Part shown: in pieces, positions 24,695 through 29,014 of the stretch | How the letters are laid out: every line of letters begins with the position of its first letter | How positions within the stretch are numbered: the stretch's first letter is position 1 | Source: Dictyoglomaceae bacterium | Lineage (GTDB): Bacteria > Dictyoglomota > Dictyoglomia > Dictyoglomales > Dictyoglomaceae | DNA: 29,014 nt | Reading direction: 5' to 3' | Assembly (NCBI GenBank): GCA_028276205.1 | Contig: JAPYWU010000002.1 | Span: forward strand, 1 to 29,014 | Position numbers and translations under genes: made by a program | The notes under the pieces: generated by a model | Told to the model about the DNA's origin: nothing | Seen by the model: the letters and a program-made list of their open reading frames with translations, nothing else | Database searches by the model: none

Positions 24695-25390
24695 ATGAAA
24701 AAGATCTTTATCCTTTTCTTAATTTTTACTATATTTATTCTTTCTGGCTGTTCTTTTCCTCCCGCGGTTACCATATCTACTCTTAATAGATCTGGAATAG
24801 TTTTGGAAAAAGGGGAAAAAGAAATTGGTTTTACTACCTTTCTTCATATACCTACAAATGTGTACATCTCTTATGGTTTGGGAAATGATTGGCAGATTCA
24901 AGGAAGATTAGGAATTACTTCTGGTCTTTCGTCACTTGATATTTATCATATGGAGATGATTTTTGGGAAAGAGTTAATTAGAAAAGAAAATATCCTTGCT
25001 AATTCTTCCTTTGGAATAGATATATGGTTAAATCCAGAAAATAGTTTCTATGGATATAATCTTTCTACTGGTGTTACCTTAGGGTGGATTCCTTTATCAG
25101 ATACAAACAAAATTTTTGGTTTATATACACCCATTACTTTCCATTTTATTGGTTGTGATTATAAAGAAAATTGGGGAACAGGGACTATATTTATTCCAGG
25201 AATAGTTGCGGTTTTAGAAGTAAATAATTTTAGTTTAAAAGCTGGAGCAAACTTACCTTCTTATTTAGATCTTGTATTTTTCTTCAATAATCTTTATAAC
25301 TTGCTTACCAACAAAGAAATAGATGTTGTTAAAGTAGGAGGTGTTGATATACAGGGTAATGTGGGCTTAGAATTTTCATATAGATGGTAA
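24695..25390 (+). CDS. Lipoprotein with beta-barrel-like strand pattern, function unknown
   Basis: The 231-residue protein starts with a lipoprotein signal: MKKIF, a hydrophobic run, and the lipobox LSGC with the lipidated cysteine at 19. The rest is a chain of short amphipathic segments alternating polar and hydrophobic residues with aromatic residues at their ends (for example VYISYGLGNDWQIQGRLGIT, NLSTGVTLGWIPL, IQGNVGLEFSYRW), ending in an aromatic residue, which resembles small outer-membrane beta-barrels. I recognise no named family. GGGGAG precedes the ATG. It lies 83 bases after glycerate kinase and 37 bases before the histidine kinase. A surface or envelope role is plausible, but both lipid anchoring and barrel formation are inferred from pattern only. 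Confidence 0.75.
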   Translation: MKKIFILFLIFTIFILSGCSFPPAVTISTLNRSGIVLEKGEKEIGFTTFLHIPTNVYISYGLGNDWQIQGRLGITSGLSSLDIYHMEMIFGKELIRKENILANSSFGIDIWLNPENSFYGYNLSTGVTLGWIPLSDTNKIFGLYTPITFHFIGCDYKENWGTGTIFIPGIVAVLEVNNFSLKAGANLPSYLDLVFFFNNLYNLLTNKEIDVVKVGGVDIQGNVGLEFSYRW

Positions 25391-25392
25391 AT

Positions 25393-25421
25393 TTTATCTC
25401 AAAATGAGGTGAGAATATAAT
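25393..25421 (+). promoter_or_regulatory. Possible promoter directly before the histidine kinase
   Basis: TATAAT at 25416-25421 has only a weak -35 (TTTATC, 17-base spacing). RNA would begin near 25428, the A of the kinase ATG, implying a leaderless message. GAGGTGAG at 25405-25412 is 15 bases from the ATG, further than usual for a ribosome binding site. Confidence 0.3.
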
Positions 25422-25427
25422 ATCACT

Positions 25428-26081
25428 ATGAAGAACCTAAGTAGATATTTGATTAAAGCTCAGGAAGAAGAAAGAAAAAAAATAGCCAGAGAGTTGCATG
25501 ATGAGATTGGTCAAATACTTACAGCAATAAAGATTAATTTAGAATTATTAAAAAGAAAAGTGGATAAAGAGTTGCAAAATCAAATAGATGAAAATATAAA
25601 TCTTATAAATAGAGCTATAGATGAAGTAAGAGATATATCACTAAATCTAAGGCCCTCTCTTATTGATGATTTAGGACTCACATCTGCTATTAAATGGTAT
25701 GTGGAAAAAATTAAAGAGAAAAGTAACTTAGAAATAAATTATATCTTGGAGTTTGATCCAAAGGAATTCTCTAAAGATTTTTCTATAACTATCTTCAGGA
25801 TAATTCAAGAAGGTCTGACTAATGTTGTAAGACATGCTGAAGCTACAGAGGTCTTATTAAAAGTAATACAAAAAGATAATGAGATTGAAATATTTATTAA
25901 AGATGATGGAAAAGGGTTTGATGTAGAACAGGTTTTTAAAGATATTAATAAAGGGAGAGCTTTAGGGCTTCTTGGTATAAAGGAAAGGGTTGAACTTCTT
26001 AATGGAAGAATTGAGATTAAAAGTGAAATCCAAAAGGGTACAGAAATAAGAATTAATATTCCTTTAGAAAGAGATATATGA
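25428..26081 (+). CDS. Soluble sensor histidine kinase, NarX/DegS type (HisKA_3)
   Basis: The 217-residue kinase opens directly with the HisKA_3 motif AQEEERKKIARELHDEIGQ, whose phosphorylated histidine is H24, then RDISLNLRPSLIDDLGL. The HATPase_c domain follows with EGLTNVVRHAEAT (N box), DDGKGFD (G1) and LGLLGIKERV (G2). There is no sensor, HAMP or membrane segment, so the signal must come from another protein or a small cytosolic ligand. An in-frame TGA at 25410 excludes a longer N-terminus. The stop overlaps the ATG of the response regulator (ATGA), so the pair is translationally coupled. The two form a typical NarL-type two-component system; its targets cannot be read from sequence. Confidence 0.92.
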   Translation: MKNLSRYLIKAQEEERKKIARELHDEIGQILTAIKINLELLKRKVDKELQNQIDENINLINRAIDEVRDISLNLRPSLIDDLGLTSAIKWYVEKIKEKSNLEINYILEFDPKEFSKDFSITIFRIIQEGLTNVVRHAEATEVLLKVIQKDNEIEIFIKDDGKGFDVEQVFKDINKGRALGLLGIKERVELLNGRIEIKSEIQKGTEIRINIPLERDI

Positions 26082-26713
26082 GTATAAAAGTTATAATTGC
26101 AGATGATCATACTTTAGTAAGAGAAGGGATAAAATCCCTTTTAAGTGATGTTGAAGGTATAGAGGTAATTGCAGAGACAGGGGATGGAGAGGAAACGTTA
26201 TTAAAAACATCCACTTTTAAACCAGATATTTTGATCCTTGATATTTCAATGCCAAAGGTTTTTGGGATAAGATTTTGTGAAAAGATTAAAGAGATTTCAC
26301 CTGAAACAAAGATAATTATTTTATCTATGCATTTTTCTAAAGAATATGTAAGAGAAGCCTTTAAATATGGTGCTAAAGGTTATATATTAAAAGATTCTTC
26401 CTTCACTGAATTGGAATTTGCAATTAAATCAGTATATGAAGGTAATATGTACATTAGTCCTAAGATATCTCAAATCTTAGTAGAAGATTATTTGGATCTT
26501 CTTGAAAACCCATTAGAGATTCTTACAGAGCGTCAAAAGGAAATTCTTAAGTTAATAGCGGAAGGGTATTCCATTAAGGAAATAGCTAATAGACTAAACT
26601 TAAGTGTAAAGACTGTTGAAACTCATAAATCTCAAATTATGGATAAGTTAGGAATATATGATATACCAGGACTTGTAAAATATGCTATTAAACATGGATT
26701 AATTGATATTTAA
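26078..26713 (+). CDS. NarL/FixJ-type response regulator with LuxR HTH
   Basis: The 211-residue protein has a receiver domain (residues 1-120) with acidic residues D9 and D10, phosphorylation site D55 (ILILDISMP), a serine in ILSMHFS and a lysine in YILKDSS. The C-terminal GerE/LuxR helix-turn-helix (about 147-205) reads LTERQKEILKLIAEGYSIKEIANRLNLSVKTVETH, all normal. It is phosphorylated by the overlapping upstream kinase and binds DNA as a dimer. Its position next to a lipoprotein and glycerate kinase and downstream of the exopolysaccharide operon makes envelope or polysaccharide genes possible targets, but this is not supported by any operator that I can see. Confidence 0.93.
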   Translation: MSIKVIIADDHTLVREGIKSLLSDVEGIEVIAETGDGEETLLKTSTFKPDILILDISMPKVFGIRFCEKIKEISPETKIIILSMHFSKEYVREAFKYGAKGYILKDSSFTELEFAIKSVYEGNMYISPKISQILVEDYLDLLENPLEILTERQKEILKLIAEGYSIKEIANRLNLSVKTVETHKSQIMDKLGIYDIPGLVKYAIKHGLIDI

Positions 26714-26733
26714 TTATATATACCCCTAAGAAC

Positions 26734-26758
26734 TTTTCCTAAAAAATCTTAAGGAAAA
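26734..26758 (+). other. Small hairpin between the response regulator and the double-receiver gene
   Basis: TTTTCCT (26734-26740) and AGGAAAA (26752-26758) can pair around an 11-base loop. No T-run follows, so it is not a clear terminator. The rest of 26714-26816 is AT-rich and shows no clear promoter, although GGGAGGA before 26817 is a good ribosome binding site. Confidence 0.3.
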
Positions 26759-26816
26759 TCCTTATAGATTTATATCCATATTTATTTTATCCTTTTTACA
26801 GGGAGGATAGAGAAAA

Positions 26817-27554
26817 ATGTTTAAAGTGGTACTTATTGATGATAGTAAGGATTTTGTAAATTCTGCAATAAAGATTTTGGAAGAAGAGAAGTTTGAGGTT
26901 GTAGGTTTTGCCTATTCAGGTCAAGAAGGAATAAAAATTGTAAGAGAGAAAAAGCCTGATCTTGTTTTTGTAGATATAGTTATGCCAGATATGGATGGTT
27001 TTGCCACTATAAAAGAAATAAAAAAAATGGAGAATCCCCCTAAAACAATTATATTGACTCTATATGATAACGAGGAATATAGAAAGGCAAGTAGTGAAGT
27101 AGGAGCAGATGGCTTTATTTCAAAGTCAGAACTATTTTCTCATATTGACGAAATAATAGAAAAAATTGGAGGAAAAGTATATATGAAGACGATATTATTG
27201 GTAGATGATTCTAAAACTATTCGTAAAATGGTTATGACTGTATTATCAAAGATTCCTGAAGTCCAGTTTGAAGAAGCTGAAAGTGGTTTATTTGCTATTG
27301 AAAAACTTGCGTTAAAAAGGATTGATTTAGTAATTCTTGATCTAAATATGCCCGACATGCACGGAATTGATGTTTTGAAATTTATGAGAAAACATGATTT
27401 GTATAAAGATATTCCTGTAATTATATTAACTACCCGTGGAGATGAAGAAATGAAGGAAACAGCTATAAAAGAAGGAGCTAATTTATATATGGTAAAACCC
27501 TTTAATCCCCAGGAACTTTTGGATAACGTAAAGAGGTTTTTATTCAAGGAGTGA
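26817..27554 (+). CDS. Tandem receiver-domain protein (REC-REC, CheY-like)
   Basis: The 245-residue protein is two complete receiver domains. The first (1-118) has acidic D8/D9, phosphorylation site D53 (VFVDIVMPDMDG), a threonine in IILTLYD and a lysine in FISKSEL. The second (123-245) has D130/D131, site D175 (VILDLNMPDMHG), ILTTRGD and VKPFNP, very CheY-like. There is no output domain. Between them lies GGAGG (27168-27172) ten bases before an in-frame ATG at 27183 (M123), so the second receiver could also be made alone. CheA starts six bases after the stop, so the second domain is the likely CheA target, while the first may accept phosphate from another kinase. Confidence 0.9.
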   Translation: MFKVVLIDDSKDFVNSAIKILEEEKFEVVGFAYSGQEGIKIVREKKPDLVFVDIVMPDMDGFATIKEIKKMENPPKTIILTLYDNEEYRKASSEVGADGFISKSELFSHIDEIIEKIGGKVYMKTILLVDDSKTIRKMVMTVLSKIPEVQFEEAESGLFAIEKLALKRIDLVILDLNMPDMHGIDVLKFMRKHDLYKDIPVIILTTRGDEEMKETAIKEGANLYMVKPFNPQELLDNVKRFLFKE

Positions 27555-27560
27555 AATTAG

Positions 27561-29014
27561 ATGAAAGATGATAAAGATTTTTTAGATTCTTTATTGCAAG
27601 ATTATTTTGCTGAATGTGATGAGCATCTATTATCAATAAAGAAAAATCTTATTGCTTTAGAAGATTATTTAGACAAAGAGTTTATTAATGAAGAGATAGT
27701 AAATGAACTTTTTAGAAGTTTTCACACTATAAAAGGTCTTTCTGCCATGGTAGGTATATCACAAGCTGAGAAATTATCGCATCAACTGGAAAGTTATCTT
27801 AAATTACTGAAAACTGGAAAAAAGAGTTTTAAGGAAGAAGATCTTTTATTACTTAGAGATGGTGTTAAGCTATTAGAAGAGGTTATTTTGTGCAAAAAGG
27901 AAAATAAAGAAATTCCTGATATAGAAGAGGCACTTTCCAAATTAAAGGTACTCACTACTTATAATGAAACTCCTAAGGAAACTAAGGAGGAGGAAAAGAA
28001 GAAAGAAGAAAAGGTATATAAAATTGTCTTTTATCCCTCTCAAGAACTATCTGAAAAAGGTATAAATGTAGAATTTTTAAGAAAAAATCTTCAAGAGAGG
28101 ACTAAATTAATCAAGGCTATTCCACAAGTGGATAAAGATAAAAAGGTATATTTTAAGTTTATATTCTCTTGTGATGATGAATCAAATTTAGAATTTCTCA
28201 AAGAGTTGAATATTCAATATTATCCTGTAGAAGAAAAGGGAAAATTAGAAGAAAAGGTAAAATCTACTCCTACTATTGCTTCTTCTACCACCTTTATAAG
28301 AGTAGATCTTTCAAAGTTAGATGAACTTATGAGAATTGTTGGGGAATTAGTAATTACAAAATCAAGATTACAGGAAGATTTTAAAGAAATAGAATCGGTA
28401 GTTTCACCTATAATGCAAAGTAGGATTTCTGAGACTATAAGACTTTTGGATAAGAATTTAAGGTACTTAAGGGAAAGTCTTATGAAGGTTAGATTAGTAC
28501 CGATTGGTGAAGCTTTTGAAAGAATGCAATTTGTTATAAGAGATCTTATTAAAGAAAGTAGAAAGAAGATAAACTTACATATATTAGGAAAAGAAACGGA
28601 GCTTGATAAATATATTGTAGAAAGATTGGTAGATCCTCTTTTGCATATGGTTAGAAATGCTGTTAGTCATGGAATTGAAGAAGAAAAGGAAAGATTGGAA
28701 AAGGGAAAGGACCCAGTAGGAAATATTTATTTAAAGGCATATACATCGGGTGATAATGTTATTATTGAGGTGGAAGATGATGGAAAAGGAATAGACAGAG
28801 ATAAGATAGCAGAAAAAGCATTAGAGCTTGGTCTGATAAAAGATAAAAATGACTTAAACTCAGATGAAAAGGTATTAGAGATTATATGTTCTCCAGATTT
28901 TTCTACCAGGGATTCAGCAGATAGAGAAAGTGGAAGAGGAGTGGGTATGTCTGTAGTAAAAAATACCATACAAGAGTTGGGAGGTAATCTTTATTTGAGT
29001 AGTGATAAAGATAA
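27561..29014 (+). CDS. cheA: Chemotaxis-type histidine kinase CheA, 3'-truncated by the window
   Basis: About 484 codons are present and the frame is open to the window edge. The N-terminal Hpt domain (about 5-105) has RSFHTIKGLSAMVG with phosphorylated H55. A Lys/Glu-rich linker (about 137-150) leads to a small domain (about 151-225, YKIVFYPSQELSEKGI) in the place of P2, not clearly like the E. coli P2. The P3 dimerisation helices start at IRVDLSKLDELMRIVGELV, and the HATPase domain shows LVDPLLHMVRNAVSHGIE (N box), VEDDGKGID (G1) and ESGRGVGMSVVK (G2). The CheW-like P5 domain is beyond the edge. GTGAAATTAG precedes the ATG, with AGGAG a little upstream. It works with the double-receiver protein; no CheW, MCP or flagellar gene is visible here. 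Confidence 0.93.
   Translation, partial: MKDDKDFLDSLLQDYFAECDEHLLSIKKNLIALEDYLDKEFINEEIVNELFRSFHTIKGLSAMVGISQAEKLSHQLESYLKLLKTGKKSFKEEDLLLLRDGVKLLEEVILCKKENKEIPDIEEALSKLKVLTTYNETPKETKEEEKKKEEKVYKIVFYPSQELSEKGINVEFLRKNLQERTKLIKAIPQVDKDKKVYFKFIFSCDDESNLEFLKELNIQYYPVEEKGKLEEKVKSTPTIASSTTFIRVDLSKLDELMRIVGELVITKSRLQEDFKEIESVVSPIMQSRISETIRLLDKNLRYLRESLMKVRLVPIGEAFERMQFVIRDLIKESRKKINLHILGKETELDKYIVERLVDPLLHMVRNAVSHGIEEEKERLEKGKDPVGNIYLKAYTSGDNVIIEVEDDGKGIDRDKIAEKALELGLIKDKNDLNSDEKVLEIICSPDFSTRDSADRESGRGVGMSVVKNTIQELGGNLYLSSDKD

Noticed and set aside
26734..26758. A true terminator after the response regulator
   Set aside because: The stem is only seven pairs with a long loop and no T-run follows, so it is listed only as a hairpin.
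27140..27547. A 135-residue minus-strand open frame inside the double-receiver gene
   Set aside because: It is opposite two intact receiver domains and shows no protein-family features.

Overview
The window is AT-rich DNA from a bacterium that writes arginine almost only as AGA/AGG, uses strong AGGAGG-type ribosome binding sites and packs genes into short-gap operons. Lys/Glu-rich proteins and a large stock of polysaccharide-degrading enzymes suggest a thermophilic anaerobe. My best guess is the Dictyoglomus lineage, but this rests on style and gene content, not on a marker gene. All genes but one are on the + strand.

Layout. (1) Bases 1-6784 hold a pectin/hexuronate operon: the end of a pectate lyase, a secreted seven-repeat propeller protein, 2-keto-3-deoxygluconate kinase, an IclR regulator, a dihydroorotate-dehydrogenase-like flavoprotein with two [4Fe-4S] motifs, and a fumarate-reductase-like FAD protein. 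A hairpin terminator shared with the convergent DUF2892 gene closes it. (2) Bases 6786-8144 hold that small membrane protein (- strand) and a divergent threonine aldolase, each with a recognisable promoter. (3) Bases 8299-13887 hold a YjbQ protein, a GH3 glycosidase with a beta-trefoil insertion, and a YicI-type GH31 alpha-xylosidase, ended by a GC-rich terminator. (4) Bases 13968-23226 hold a MalY-type C-S lyase, a GH29 alpha-L-fucosidase and, without a break, five genes in the order of the Bacillus subtilis ydaJKLMN exopolysaccharide operon. (5) Bases 23307-25390 hold glycerate 2-kinase and a lipoprotein. (6) Bases 25428-29014 hold a soluble histidine kinase with a LuxR-type regulator, then a double-receiver protein and the start of a CheA kinase that runs off the window.

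How the genes work together. The first operon cleaves pectate and feeds 2-keto-3-deoxygluconate into central metabolism, with IclR as the likely inducer-responsive regulator and two redox flavoproteins of unknown substrate. The GH3, GH31 and GH29 enzymes lack signal peptides and fit intracellular trimming of imported xyloglucan-like oligosaccharides. The Yda-type operon is the most notable system: a processive GT2 synthase with a BcsB-like partner, a GH8-like protein, a deacetylase-like protein that seems to have lost its metal ligands, and a four-TM protein whose GGDEF active site is destroyed while its c-di-GMP-binding RxxD site is intact. That is the pattern of a c-di-GMP-gated exopolysaccharide secretion machine. 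No intergenic stretch exceeds 300 bases; the longest is the 154 bases before the YjbQ gene.
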